Assembly (NCBI RefSeq): GCF_017916295.1
Contig: NZ_JAFMSS010000007.1
Coordinates: 270,477-334,476 of the forward strand
DNA: 64,000 nucleotides
DNA from: Rubellimicrobium arenae
GTDB taxonomy: Bacteria; Pseudomonadota; Alphaproteobacteria; Rhodobacterales; Rhodobacteraceae
Direction of reading: 5' to 3'
Below the pieces are notes generated by a model, which worked only from the letters and a program-made list of their open reading frames with translations, ran no database searches and was not told the origin of the DNA. Below, piece by piece: positions 16,927 to 25,631 of the stretch (positions are counted from its first letter, which is position 1; every line of letters begins with the position of its first letter). The translations under genes and the position numbers were made by a program.

Positions 16927-18057
16927 TCATTCGCTCAGCCGCTGGGACTGCCGGACGATGCCGAGGCTGTTGCCCAGGATCGAGAAGATCGTCTGCGCCG
17001 AGGTGACGGGGCTTTCGGTCGCGTAGACGAGGTCGCCCGACTGGATCGGGAACTCCCCCGCGCTGAAAAGCCCGTCCGCGGTGGTGAGGTCCAGCGTGAA
17101 GACCACCCGCTCGTGCGTGGGCCCGGTCCCGTCGCTGCGGACCGCCGAGGCCGGATACTGCCGCAGGACCAGGATCCCCTTGGGGTTGGCCCGGGCGTCG
17201 GACACGCCCCCGATGATCGAGATCGCCTCCAGGGCGCTGACGTCGTCGCGCGGGAACTGCTGGACCGCCTCGCTCCCTGCGGCGCCGAGCGACATGAAGA
17301 ACCGTTCGTCGGGTTCGACGATCACTTTGTCGCCGGGCCGGAGCGTGGTGTCGAGGCTCGGCTCGGAAAAGAGCCGGTCGAGCGAGATGCCGTAGATCTC
17401 CCCCCCGCGCATCAGCCGGACCTGCGGGTTGTTCATGCTCGAGTTCACGCCCCCGCCCTCGGCGATGAGGGACAGGACCGTGAAGCTCTGGTCCCGCATC
17501 GGGTAGGCGCCGGGCTTCTGCACCCCCCCCACGAGGCTGACCATGCTTCCCCGGCTTTCGGCGATCTCGAGCTGGACCTGGGCCGAGGGCGTGACCTCGG
17601 CAAAGCGGCCCTCGACCGTCTCGCGGGCGTGGTCGGGGCTCATGCCCGACACTTTGATGTTGCCGATGTAGGGCATGAAGATCGACCCGGTCGACGAGAC
17701 CGTCACCGCGTTCATGGTGATCGCCCGCTGCCCCGGCGCGGTCAGGAGCGAGTTGTCCTCGGTGTTCCAGAGCGTCACCGCCAGCACGTCGCCGGGCGCG
17801 ATGATGCGGTTGGCGGGCCCGCCCTGGTGGCTGATCCAGCTCATCGACGGCTCGCCCGACCGGGGCCAGCCCGAATAGCGGGGAAGGGCGTCACGCGTGA
17901 CCTCCTCCACCGCGAAGTCCCTGGTCGCCTCGCCGTCCGCCCCGGCGCGGGCGCCCAGCACCTCGGATTCGAAGGCGGCGCCGCGGGGCAGGTTGCAGCC
18001 GGCCAGGGCGAGGCCCAGAACTGCGCCTACGCCCAGCCGGAACATTGTTGTCGACAT
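16927..18057 (-). CDS. Outer-membrane polysaccharide export lipoprotein (Wza/BexD/CtrA type)
   Basis: A 376-residue protein whose signal peptide ends in the lipobox LALAGC, with Cys21 the likely acylation site. It contains the polysaccharide-export domain (IIAPGDVLAVTLWNTED to YIGNIKVSGMSPDHARETV) followed by SLBB-type domains (LVGGVQKPGAYPM and LRPGDKVIVEPDERF), then a C-terminal segment ending in ILGNSLGIVRQSQRLSE. It would form the outer-membrane channel for the capsule polymer. I chose the ATG at 18057, which places the signal peptide at the N-terminus; an upstream ATG at 18114 would bury it. Confidence 0.92.
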   Translation of the reverse strand: MSTTMFRLGVGAVLGLALAGCNLPRGAAFESEVLGARAGADGEATRDFAVEEVTRDALPRYSGWPRSGEPSMSWISHQGGPANRIIAPGDVLAVTLWNTEDNSLLTAPGQRAITMNAVTVSSTGSIFMPYIGNIKVSGMSPDHARETVEGRFAEVTPSAQVQLEIAESRGSMVSLVGGVQKPGAYPMRDQSFTVLSLIAEGGGVNSSMNNPQVRLMRGGEIYGISLDRLFSEPSLDTTLRPGDKVIVEPDERFFMSLGAAGSEAVQQFPRDDVSALEAISIIGGVSDARANPKGILVLRQYPASAVRSDGTGPTHERVVFTLDLTTADGLFSAGEFPIQSGDLVYATESPVTSAQTIFSILGNSLGIVRQSQRLSE

Positions 18058-18081
18058 GCGGTCCCTCGGCCCCGTGATCCT

Positions 18082-18100
18082 GCCCGCGCGCGGCGCGGGC
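18082..18100. repeat. GC-rich inverted repeat between DUF2793 and export lipoprotein genes
   Basis: An 8-bp perfect stem (GCCCGCGC with GCGCGGGC) and 3-nt loop lies in the 128-bp gap between two leftward genes. It could be a terminator for the DUF2793 gene or a leader hairpin of the lipoprotein mRNA. Confidence 0.4.
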
Positions 18101-18185
18101 TGCCCCCTCTCCAATAACCAAGCCGGAACGGTCGGGAAACCCGTCGCTTGGCTGCGGCGCGGAAAATCGCGGGGCCGTGAGGGCT

Positions 18186-19487
18186 CTAGAACCAGCGGCC
18201 CACCGCGATCATGTCGAGGCTGGCCGCGACCCTGGTGCCCGAGCCGTTGACGACCGACAGGCTGACCGAGGCGGTCCCCTTGGCGGTGTGCCGGGGGAAC
18301 AGGGCGGTGAGGGCGCTGCCGTTCACCCCCAGGGTGACGACAAGACCCGTGGTGGAGGCGAAGGCCTGGGGGAAGGTCCAGACCGTCTCGGCCGAGGCGG
18401 ATGTGGTGATGGTGTGCCAGCAGGTCTGCGTGCCGTCCTGCTGGCGCAGGCAGCGGCCGTTCGTGCCCGCGGTGCTGTCCTGCACCGAGCCGCAGGTCCA
18501 GCCGCCCCAGGCGCCGCCCGACCGCGACCGCCCGAAGACGAGCCCGGCATAGACCCCCGACGCCGATCCCGCCTCGACCACGAGGAGCTGGGTTTCCCCC
18601 AGGCTCGCGCCGCGGCGGGAATGGAGCAGGGTGCCGCGCGTGACCGAGGCCGGGCCGCCCGTGCTCCCGGCGGCGGTGTCATAGGCGTAAAGGCCCGGAA
18701 CGAGGCTTCCGTCCGTCACGCCCGCGTCGCCGAGGGCGGGCAGGGCGCCGCCGAGCCCGAAGGCGCCGGTGGTCAGGAGGCGGCCGGCCGTGCCGTCGAT
18801 GGCCGACGACTGCACGGCGGCTCCGGTGACCGGCCCGTTGATCGCCGCGCCCTGCGGGAGCGAGACGACCCCCGTCGCCCGGGCCACCGTCAGCGCCGTG
18901 CTCCAGGCCGAGCCGTCGCTGACCTTGAGCGAGAAGTCGAGGCCGCCCGCCAGGCCCATCTCGGCATGGCCCGTCCAGTTCGACTGGAACAGGAGGCTCG
19001 CGGTGTCGGCGGCGGCGGCCTTGTTGACCTTGACCTGATGGCCGGCGCCCGCGTGGCTGAGCAGCGTGGCGTTCGCCGCGACGGCGAGCCGGTTGGTGGC
19101 GTCCGAGGCCGTGCCGATCCCGACCCCCGCGAGGTTCTGGAGCGGCGGCGCGACCGGCGCCCAGGCGCCCTCGGTCCAGACCCGCAACTGCTGCGCGCCC
19201 CGGTCCCAGGCCCGCCAGCCGTCGCGCGGCGACAGGAACTGCCAGCCCGTCCCGTCCCAGAGCGCGAGCCGGCCGTCCTGGCCGCTCCAGTCGCCGGTCG
19301 CCCCGGGCCCCAGGGCATGCACGTCGCCCGCCGCGGGGGCAGCGGGCGGCGTCGTGGCTCCGAAGCCCAGGACGCGCAGCTGCACCACGGCGTCGAGGAG
19401 TTGCAGCGCCTCGTTGTGGGTCACGTGCTTCTGGGCCTGGGACGGCTGGAGATAGGGCAGGGACAGGCGGGGGGTGGTCGCGGGCAT
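18186..19487 (-). CDS. DUF2793-domain protein, fibre or spike-like
   Basis: A 433-residue protein whose first part matches DUF2793: SLPYLQPSQAQKHVTHNEAL, LLDAVVQLRV, and the Trp-rich ALWDGTGWQFLSPRDGWRAW. The centre is Ala, Gly and Thr rich with beta-strand periodicity like phage fibre shafts; the C-terminal part has a Cys-containing beta domain (NGRCLRQQDGTQTCW). There is no signal peptide. From memory, DUF2793 proteins in Rhodobacterales are linked to phage-like particles, including gene transfer agent head spikes that bind capsule; I cannot verify that here. Its position among capsule-export genes is therefore notable. It may instead be a surface or glycan-binding protein. Confidence 0.78.
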   Translation of the reverse strand: MPATTPRLSLPYLQPSQAQKHVTHNEALQLLDAVVQLRVLGFGATTPPAAPAAGDVHALGPGATGDWSGQDGRLALWDGTGWQFLSPRDGWRAWDRGAQQLRVWTEGAWAPVAPPLQNLAGVGIGTASDATNRLAVAANATLLSHAGAGHQVKVNKAAAADTASLLFQSNWTGHAEMGLAGGLDFSLKVSDGSAWSTALTVARATGVVSLPQGAAINGPVTGAAVQSSAIDGTAGRLLTTGAFGLGGALPALGDAGVTDGSLVPGLYAYDTAAGSTGGPASVTRGTLLHSRRGASLGETQLLVVEAGSASGVYAGLVFGRSRSGGAWGGWTCGSVQDSTAGTNGRCLRQQDGTQTCWHTITTSASAETVWTFPQAFASTTGLVVTLGVNGSALTALFPRHTAKGTASVSLSVVNGSGTRVAASLDMIAVGRWF

Positions 19488-19610
19488 GGGGCGGTCCTTG
19501 TGTGCGGTGATGCCCCAAGGCTAGGCGGCGGACCTTTCCGGTTCCTGACAGCACCGAGCGTTGCGCGCCCCCGCGCGTGCGGCTTGCATCCCGCGCCGCG
19601 CGGCCCGATT

Positions 19611-20474
19611 ATGGCGCGTCCCGCGGAGCGCCTCTCCGTCCTGATTCCGGCCCCCCCGATGTCGCTCAGCCCCGACGCTCCGCAGCTCAGGTCCATCCAC
19701 AAGCAGATCCGCTTTGCCACGCTGCGCGTGATCATGGCGCTGATCCTGCGGGAGATGACCACCACCTACGGACGCAAGCCGGGCGGCTATGTGTGGAGCA
19801 TCCTCGAGCCCATCGCGGGCATCGCGCTGATGTCCTGGATCTTCACGACGCTGGGGCTGCGCCATCCGGGGCTCGGGACCAACTTCGCGATGTTCTACGC
19901 GACGGGCCTGCTGCCCTATTACGTCTTCGTGAACGTGAGCAGCAAGCTGGCCCAGTCGCTGAGCTACTCCAAGCAGCTGCTGGCCTATCCACGGGTGACC
20001 GTGATGGACGCGCTGATCGCGCGGTACTTCGTCAACCTGCTCACGCAGCTGCTCGTGGCCTATCTGGTGCTGGCCTGGATCAAGGTCTTCCTCGACACCG
20101 GCACGGACCTGATCCTGGGCCATGTGCTCCTCGGGTTCGTGATGGCGGCCGTGCTGGCGGCGGGCGTGGGGACGCTGAACTGCTTCCTGACGTCGATGTT
20201 CCAGTTCTGGGGCAGCATCTGGTCGGTCCTCATGCGGCCGCTGATGCTGCTGTCGGGCGTCGTCGTGGTCGTGGATGCGACGCCGCCGAACTGGCGGGAC
20301 TACCTCGTGTGGAACCCGCTGGTGCATGTCGTGGCCGAGACGCGCAGCGGGTTCTACCATGGCTACCAGCCCGACTACGTGTCCCCCGCCTATGTGTTCG
20401 GGGTCGCGCTGGTGACCGGGGTGCTGGGCCTGCTCTTCCTGTGGCGGTACCACCGCGACATCCTCGAGGCCTGA
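19611..20474 (+). CDS. Capsular polysaccharide ABC exporter, permease (KpsM-like)
   Basis: A 287-residue ABC-2 type membrane protein with about six transmembrane helices, including VWSILEPIAGIALMSWIF and LLGFVMAAVLAAGVGTL. The WNPLVHVVAETRSGFYHGY segment before the last helix is typical of KpsM/Wzm permeases. It should form the export channel with the KpsT-like ATPase. The start is uncertain: ATG at 19611 or at 19659, neither with a good ribosome site. It is divergent from the DUF2793 gene and convergent with the metalloprotease gene. Confidence 0.9.
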   Translation: MARPAERLSVLIPAPPMSLSPDAPQLRSIHKQIRFATLRVIMALILREMTTTYGRKPGGYVWSILEPIAGIALMSWIFTTLGLRHPGLGTNFAMFYATGLLPYYVFVNVSSKLAQSLSYSKQLLAYPRVTVMDALIARYFVNLLTQLLVAYLVLAWIKVFLDTGTDLILGHVLLGFVMAAVLAAGVGTLNCFLTSMFQFWGSIWSVLMRPLMLLSGVVVVVDATPPNWRDYLVWNPLVHVVAETRSGFYHGYQPDYVSPAYVFGVALVTGVLGLLFLWRYHRDILEA

Positions 20475-20495
20475 GGACGCCGCGGCGGCCGGGGC

Positions 20496-21917
20496 CTAGA
20501 AGAAAACCAGGTCGTCGGCGAGGTCGAGGGCGCGCGTCACGTCCTTGACGCGGAGCGTCTCGCCGCCGTCGAAGTCGAACAGGACGTCGCCGCCCGCGGT
20601 CACATGGGCGAACTCCCTGATCACCTCGCGCGCGGACAGGTCACGGCCGTTCCAAAGGGCGTCGTCGAGCCGCAGCGTGTCGGCCCCCTCGAAGTCGCGG
20701 ACCACGTCGTGGCCCTGTCCGAACACGAAGACGTCGCGGCCCTTGCCCCCGAACAGGAGGTCGTCGCCCGCGCCGCCGTTCAGCGTGTCGTTGCCCGAGT
20801 TGCCCCAAAGCCGGTCGCCCCCGTCCCCGCCGTAAAGGCTGTCGGCGCCGTCCCCGCCCCAGAGCCGATCCTTGCCGTTGTCGCCGGACACCCGGTCGTG
20901 CCCCTCGCCGCCCCAGATCTGGTCGCTTCCGGTGCCGCCGGCGATCACGTCGCGCCCGCCCAGGCCATTCGCCCGGTCGTCGCCGCCATTCAGCGCGATC
21001 CGGTTGTTCGACCCGTTGCCCGCGACCCGGTCCGAGCCGCTGCCGGCCACGAAATTCTCGATCTTGGTGCCCACGGCGATGCCGAGATTGCCCTGGACCC
21101 CGTAGACGCTGGAGAACTTGCCGTCGCCCAGGTTCACGTTCTGGGCGCGCGTGTCGTCCCGGAAGTCGATCGTGTCGGTCCCGTTCCGGTCGTAGATGGT
21201 CATGGCGTTCTGGCCGAGATCGCCGGCCGTCCCCCGGAAGAACTTGTCGAGGTAGTTGCCCAGGTCGGAGCGCACGCCATAGCGGGTGTTCCCGGCCGTG
21301 GCGTCGTTTTCCTCGGTCGGGCGGCCATACATCGCCTGGATGGCCATGATGTCGGCCATCATGGGGGTGACGACATAAGCCTTCTCGGCCTTGACGGTCG
21401 GATTCTCGTCCTGGTCGAGGTAGGACATGATCGTCTGCTGCCAGCTGTCGGTGCTGTACTTGGCATCCTCGAAGACGGCCCCGGGCTCGTAGGGGCCGGA
21501 GTGCCCGAGGCCGAGCGCGTGGCCGATCTCGTGCACGAGGGTCTGGAAGCCGTAGGAGCCCGGATCGGTGCTGTACCGGCTCATCCATTCGGCGCCGACG
21601 TTCAGGTGCACCGAGGTGATGTCGCCGCCGGTGGTCATGTGCACCGTGGCGGTGGCCCTGCTCGGGCGCGCGTCGTCGAACGTGATGTCCGCGTCGGAGT
21701 CGGTTTCCTCGAAGGTGACGTTGAAGGTGACGTTCGCCACGGCCTCCCAGGCGCGGAGGGCCAGCCGGGCCAGCGCCTGGGATTCCCTGCCGATGCCGGA
21801 AAGGTCCACCGTGATGGTCGAGTCGTCGAACTGGTGGTCAGGCTTGCCCTGTTCGTCCCAGATTCCGGAGCGGATGTAGTCCGCGAGGATGCGCGTCGAA
21901 GCCGGCTTCGGAGCCAT
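20496..21917 (-). CDS. Secreted serralysin-type zinc metalloprotease with RTX repeats
   Basis: A 473-residue protein with the metzincin motif HEIGHALGLGH (129-139) and the Met-turn IMSYLDQ near 163. Residues from about 295 to 400 are Ca-binding nonapeptide repeats of the GGxGxDxxx kind (GGTGSDQIWGGEGHDRVSGD and similar). There is no N-terminal signal peptide, as expected for a type I secretion substrate; the hydrophobic C-terminal end DDLVFF would carry the secretion signal. The ATG at 21917 follows AAGGA. No type I secretion genes are in the window, so the exporter is encoded elsewhere. Confidence 0.9.
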   Translation of the reverse strand: MAPKPASTRILADYIRSGIWDEQGKPDHQFDDSTITVDLSGIGRESQALARLALRAWEAVANVTFNVTFEETDSDADITFDDARPSRATATVHMTTGGDITSVHLNVGAEWMSRYSTDPGSYGFQTLVHEIGHALGLGHSGPYEPGAVFEDAKYSTDSWQQTIMSYLDQDENPTVKAEKAYVVTPMMADIMAIQAMYGRPTEENDATAGNTRYGVRSDLGNYLDKFFRGTAGDLGQNAMTIYDRNGTDTIDFRDDTRAQNVNLGDGKFSSVYGVQGNLGIAVGTKIENFVAGSGSDRVAGNGSNNRIALNGGDDRANGLGGRDVIAGGTGSDQIWGGEGHDRVSGDNGKDRLWGGDGADSLYGGDGGDRLWGNSGNDTLNGGAGDDLLFGGKGRDVFVFGQGHDVVRDFEGADTLRLDDALWNGRDLSAREVIREFAHVTAGGDVLFDFDGGETLRVKDVTRALDLADDLVFF

Positions 21918-22041
21918 GGTCTGTCCTTCACTGCTGATCGGATTGATCCGGGCAAGCGGATCGGGGGCAAGCTGATCACTCGTGCAGGGCGGTTTTGAGG
22001 CCATTGGAAGGCAAGTCGGGGCCTTGCGCGAGTTCCTGCCT

Positions 22042-22062
22042 GTCCGACCAAACCCGTCGGAC
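22042..22062. repeat. Inverted repeat upstream of the metalloprotease gene
   Basis: A perfect 7-bp inverted repeat (GTCCGAC, 7-nt spacer, GTCGGAC) lies about 125 bp before the metalloprotease start and 150 bp after the preceding FAD-protein stop, in a 296-bp gap with no gene. It could be an operator or the end of the upstream transcript. Confidence 0.4.
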
Positions 22063-22213
22063 CCGCCCTTCTGGTCGGGCGCCCGTTAATCCATCGATCA
22101 CGGCCTGTCATCCCGCAGGGCGGCCATTCCGGGTCGATCTCTCGGAATTTCTACCGCGTCGTGATCGGCCGGGATCTCCGACGTCGGGATCGCCGGACGC
22201 GGCCTCCGGTCGC

Positions 22214-23905
22214 TCAGGCCGCGCGCCCGTCCGGCACGGCCATCATCTCCGCGGGGGCGAGGAGCCGGTGCGACATGCGGTCCAGGATGGCCTGCGCGAC
22301 AATGGCGCCCATCTCGTTCGAGCTGGTCAGGCCCTGGCTGAACGGATGCCGATGCAGGAGGAACGGCAGGGCCAGGCAGTGGAGCTCGCGGTGCAGGGGC
22401 AGGTCGTTCACGGGACGGAACGCCTCGTCCAGCTCGACGCCGCCGGTCTCGACCGGGTCGCTGTCCTCGGTCCAGCTGCCCCGCGCCGACCGGGCCTGGC
22501 GGACGGCGTCCTGCGCCACCAGGGTCGGGAACGGCAGGTCCGGGGCGGCCATGGCGCGCTGGCCGGTCGCGTCGATGAACGCGGGGAAATGGATCTGGCG
22601 CCCTTCGCAGGTGACGAGAGCTCCGGTCTCGGCCGGGTCGAGCCGGTAGCCGGCCCCAAGCCTGAGCACGTCGAGCCGCCCCGCCCGGTGCAGGGCCAGC
22701 AGCCGTTCGATCGACTCGTGGGGGACGCTGGCGTAGTCGTCCACGAAGGCGGCCTTCCAGCTCGCGTGGAAACGCTCCAGGTCCCGGGCGGAAAGGTGGG
22801 GCAGGACGCGGGCCACCACCTCGTGCGTGCGCAGGATGGCGTAGCGCCAGGGCACGACATGGCCGCGGGCGTGATCGGCCTGCGCCTCGGCCAGGTTCCG
22901 CGCGGCCCAGGCGAAGGGATCATGGGCCTCGCGCTCCCGGAAATAGGCGTCCGCGAAGCTGTCCGCATCGAGCGTGGCCAGCCCGATCCGGGCGGCATAG
23001 TCGGGATCGGCCCGCACGAGCTCTTCGCGGAACAGGTCGAAGACCGCGTCGAGGAGGTCGGCCCGCCCCGAGGCGGCCAGGGCATCGACGGCTTCGGGCG
23101 TGCAGACGGCGTTGGGCCCGAACGGGATCGGATAAAGGAAGTCGGCCTCGGGCAGGAGCCCCTTGCGGGACATCAGCGTCGCGCGGAACCCGTCGGTGCC
23201 GGGCCCGGGGTGGTAATGCAGCAGGCCCGATGCGTCGCGAAGGAAGGCGCCGTGGCCTCCGGCCACCTCGACCAGCGCGTCGATGGCCGAAAGCGAGGTG
23301 CCGCGGATACCGACATGGACGTTGCGGATCGCCCGCAGGGAGGAGGTGGGATAGGGCGAGGCGAACCAGCCCGGATGGCGCTCGGACCCTGCGGGGAAGG
23401 CGTGGCCTGTGGCCATGACCACGTGATCGAAGGCAAGATTCGAGGTCCCGCCGTCGGGGCGCGTGACGGTGACGAGGATGTCGGCCTCGCGCAGCTCGAT
23501 GTCGGTGACCCGGTGCGAGGGGCGGATCTCGACCCGGTCGCCCCGCGCCCGGGACCGGTCGGCCAAGAGCGCCAGTTGCGCGCGGAAGTATTCGCCCAGG
23601 ACCACGCGGGGGAAGAACTCGCGGTCGGTGATCCGTTCGCGCGGCACGCTCAGCCGGGCGAGCTCGGCGTCCGGCTGGCGATGCAGCCAGGCGACCAGCG
23701 ACTCCGTGACTGCGGGGATCTCGAGGCCGGCGATGTTGGACAGCATGGAACGGCCATTCACGCCGGGCGCATAGGGCATGCCCCAGCCCGCCTCGCTGTG
23801 CGCCTCGAAGATCGTGACGTCCAGGGGCCGCGATCCGTCCAGCAGATGCCGGAACGTGTAGATGCCGGTCGGGCCCGACCCGATGATGGCGATGCGTGGC
23901 GTCAT
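22214..23905 (-). CDS. FAD/NAD(P)-binding protein of unknown substrate
   Basis: A 563-residue flavoprotein-like protein. The N-terminus has the dinucleotide fold IAIIGSGPTGIYTF, and a second Rossmann-like stretch occurs around VHVGIRGTSLSAIDAL; the C-terminal part has FPAFIDATGQRAM and a final SQGLTSSNEMGAIVAQAILD segment. The pattern fits the FAD-NAD(P)-binding family seen in proteins such as HcpA/YdhS-like oxidoreductases. The ATG at 23905 puts the FAD loop at the N-terminus. It is a single gene with a palindrome about 80 bp upstream. Reaction and substrate are unknown. Confidence 0.8.
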   Translation of the reverse strand: MTPRIAIIGSGPTGIYTFRHLLDGSRPLDVTIFEAHSEAGWGMPYAPGVNGRSMLSNIAGLEIPAVTESLVAWLHRQPDAELARLSVPRERITDREFFPRVVLGEYFRAQLALLADRSRARGDRVEIRPSHRVTDIELREADILVTVTRPDGGTSNLAFDHVVMATGHAFPAGSERHPGWFASPYPTSSLRAIRNVHVGIRGTSLSAIDALVEVAGGHGAFLRDASGLLHYHPGPGTDGFRATLMSRKGLLPEADFLYPIPFGPNAVCTPEAVDALAASGRADLLDAVFDLFREELVRADPDYAARIGLATLDADSFADAYFREREAHDPFAWAARNLAEAQADHARGHVVPWRYAILRTHEVVARVLPHLSARDLERFHASWKAAFVDDYASVPHESIERLLALHRAGRLDVLRLGAGYRLDPAETGALVTCEGRQIHFPAFIDATGQRAMAAPDLPFPTLVAQDAVRQARSARGSWTEDSDPVETGGVELDEAFRPVNDLPLHRELHCLALPFLLHRHPFSQGLTSSNEMGAIVAQAILDRMSHRLLAPAEMMAVPDGRAA

Positions 23906-23986
23906 GCGGACCTGTGGAAACGGGCGCGGGAAAGGTGGATCCCACCGCAAGGAGGGCGCCATCCGGCCTTGGCCGTCGTTGCGTGG

Positions 23987-24004
23987 GCTTAACACATGTT
24001 AAGC
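23987..24004. promoter_or_regulatory. Palindrome upstream of the FAD-protein gene
   Basis: A perfect 7-4-7 inverted repeat (GCTTAAC, ACAT, GTTAAGC) stands out by its low GC in a GC-rich region. It lies about 80 bp before the ATG at 23905, where an operator or promoter-overlapping site would be expected. The binding protein is unknown. Confidence 0.45.
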
Positions 24005-24188
24005 TAGACAGCCCCGAACGGCCTTCAACCCCGGTTCGGCTCGCTTTGCGGTGAACGCCAGGGGCCGCCCAAGGGGCGGGCCGTCCCTGGCCGAGCTGGG
24101 CGAGGGTCGGGCGCAGGGGTCAGGCGGAGGACGGCGGAGCCCGGTCCGGGGGCTGGCTCCCGCGATCGGCCGGTCGAGGTCCGGGAGG

Positions 24189-25631
24189 TCAGGCGATGGC
24201 GCGGGCGGCGTCCTGGGCCGAGGCCTCCTTGGCCGTTGCGCCGAACACATGGCCGATGCCGATGACGATCGGCTGGGACAGGTCGCTTTGTCCGACGGCG
24301 TCGGGCAGGGTCGCCAGGGTGGCGTGGGCGGTCCGCTCACCCGGGCGGCCCAGGGCCTGGCCGATCGCCGCCGGGGTGTCCGGCGACAGCCCCAGGGCGA
24401 TGAGGCGTTCGGACAAACAGCCCGCCATGCGCGCGCCCATGTAGATGACCGTGGTGGCCGAAGGGTCGGCGATGGCGGCCCAGTCCAGATCCTCGGGCAG
24501 GCCGCCGTGCTTGCTGTGGCCGGTGACGAAGCGCACCGACTTGGCATGGTCGCGGTGGGTGAGCGAGGTGCCGAGCGTCGCCGCGAGCGCAAGCCCTGCC
24601 GACACGCCGGGCACCACGTCGTATGGGAGGCCCGCGGCCTTGAGCGCCGCGATCTCCTCGCCCGCGCGGCCGAAGATCATCGGGTCGCCGGACTTGAGCC
24701 GCACGACGCGCCGCCCGGCCTTGGCCAGCGTCACCATCAGGTCGTTGATCTCGTGCTGCTTGCAGGAGGGCCGGTCGGCGCGCTTGCCGACAAGGATGCG
24801 CTTGGCCTCGCGGCGGGCGAGTTCGAGCACGCCGTCGGAGACGAGGTCGTCGAACAGGATCACGTCGGCGGATTGCAGCGCCCGGACGGCCTTGAGGGTC
24901 AGGTGCTCCGGGTCGCCGGGACCGGCGCCGACAAAGGTGACGTGGCCGCCGCTGCGGGTGGGTGCGTCGAGCAGCCGGAGGAGGTCGGCTTCGGCATCGT
25001 CGCCGGGCGCGGGACCGAAGGCGCGGTCCACGAAGCCTTCCCAGAAGGCGCGGCGGGCCGGGCCGGGGGACAGCCGGGCCACCACGCGGTCGCGGACCGT
25101 CTGCGCCAGCGCGCCCCACTGGCTGAGCGAGCGGGGGAGCAGCGTCTCGATCCGGCGGCGGACGGCCTGGCCCAGGATCGGCGCCGCCCCGGTGGTGGAG
25201 ATGCCGACCACGACCGGCGAACGGTTCACGACGGACCCGAACTGGAACTGGCAGAAGGCCGGGTTGTCGATGACGTTGACGGGCACGGCGGCGGCGCGGG
25301 CCGCGTCGACGAAAGCCTGGGCGCGCTCCGGGTCCTCCTCGTCGGCGATGGCGAGGGCGCAGCCCTGGAGGAGGTCGGGCGTCCAGTCGCAGGGCAGGTG
25401 GCGGACGGTCCCGGCCTGCACGAGGCGGGCCATCTCGTCCTCCAGCTCCGGGGCGGCGACGGTGACCTCCGCCCCGGCGGCGGCCAGAAGCTCGGCCTTC
25501 CAGGCGGCGGGATCGGTGCCTCCGGCGACGAGGGCGCGCTTGCCGTGCAGGTCGAAGAAGACCGGGAGGACCGACAGCGGCTCGACCCGCGCGGGGGCGG
25601 CGTCACTCGGCGGCAAGGAGGCGTTGCGCAT
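24189..25631 (-). CDS. cysG: Sirohaem synthase (methyltransferase, dehydrogenase and ferrochelatase)
   Basis: A 480-residue fusion enzyme that makes sirohaem from uroporphyrinogen III. The N-terminal third is the precorrin-2 dehydrogenase/ferrochelatase (LPVFFDLHGKRALVAGG, then GISTTGAAPILGQAVRRRIE). The C-terminal part is the SAM-dependent uroporphyrinogen III methyltransferase (FVGAGPGDPEHLTLKA and RLKSGDPMIFGRAGEE). It overlaps the 3' end of the nitrate reductase gene and is last in the nitrate operon, where it supplies cofactor for nitrite reductase. Confidence 0.95.
   Translation of the reverse strand: MRNASLPPSDAAPARVEPLSVLPVFFDLHGKRALVAGGTDPAAWKAELLAAAGAEVTVAAPELEDEMARLVQAGTVRHLPCDWTPDLLQGCALAIADEEDPERAQAFVDAARAAAVPVNVIDNPAFCQFQFGSVVNRSPVVVGISTTGAAPILGQAVRRRIETLLPRSLSQWGALAQTVRDRVVARLSPGPARRAFWEGFVDRAFGPAPGDDAEADLLRLLDAPTRSGGHVTFVGAGPGDPEHLTLKAVRALQSADVILFDDLVSDGVLELARREAKRILVGKRADRPSCKQHEINDLMVTLAKAGRRVVRLKSGDPMIFGRAGEEIAALKAAGLPYDVVPGVSAGLALAATLGTSLTHRDHAKSVRFVTGHSKHGGLPEDLDWAAIADPSATTVIYMGARMAGCLSERLIALGLSPDTPAAIGQALGRPGERTAHATLATLPDAVGQSDLSQPIVIGIGHVFGATAKEASAQDAARAIA

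Noticed and set aside
20604..21998. A 464-codon frame opposite the metalloprotease
   Set aside because: Its Val/Ala/Gly-rich repeats simply mirror the RTX repeats on the other strand, and there is no ribosome site.
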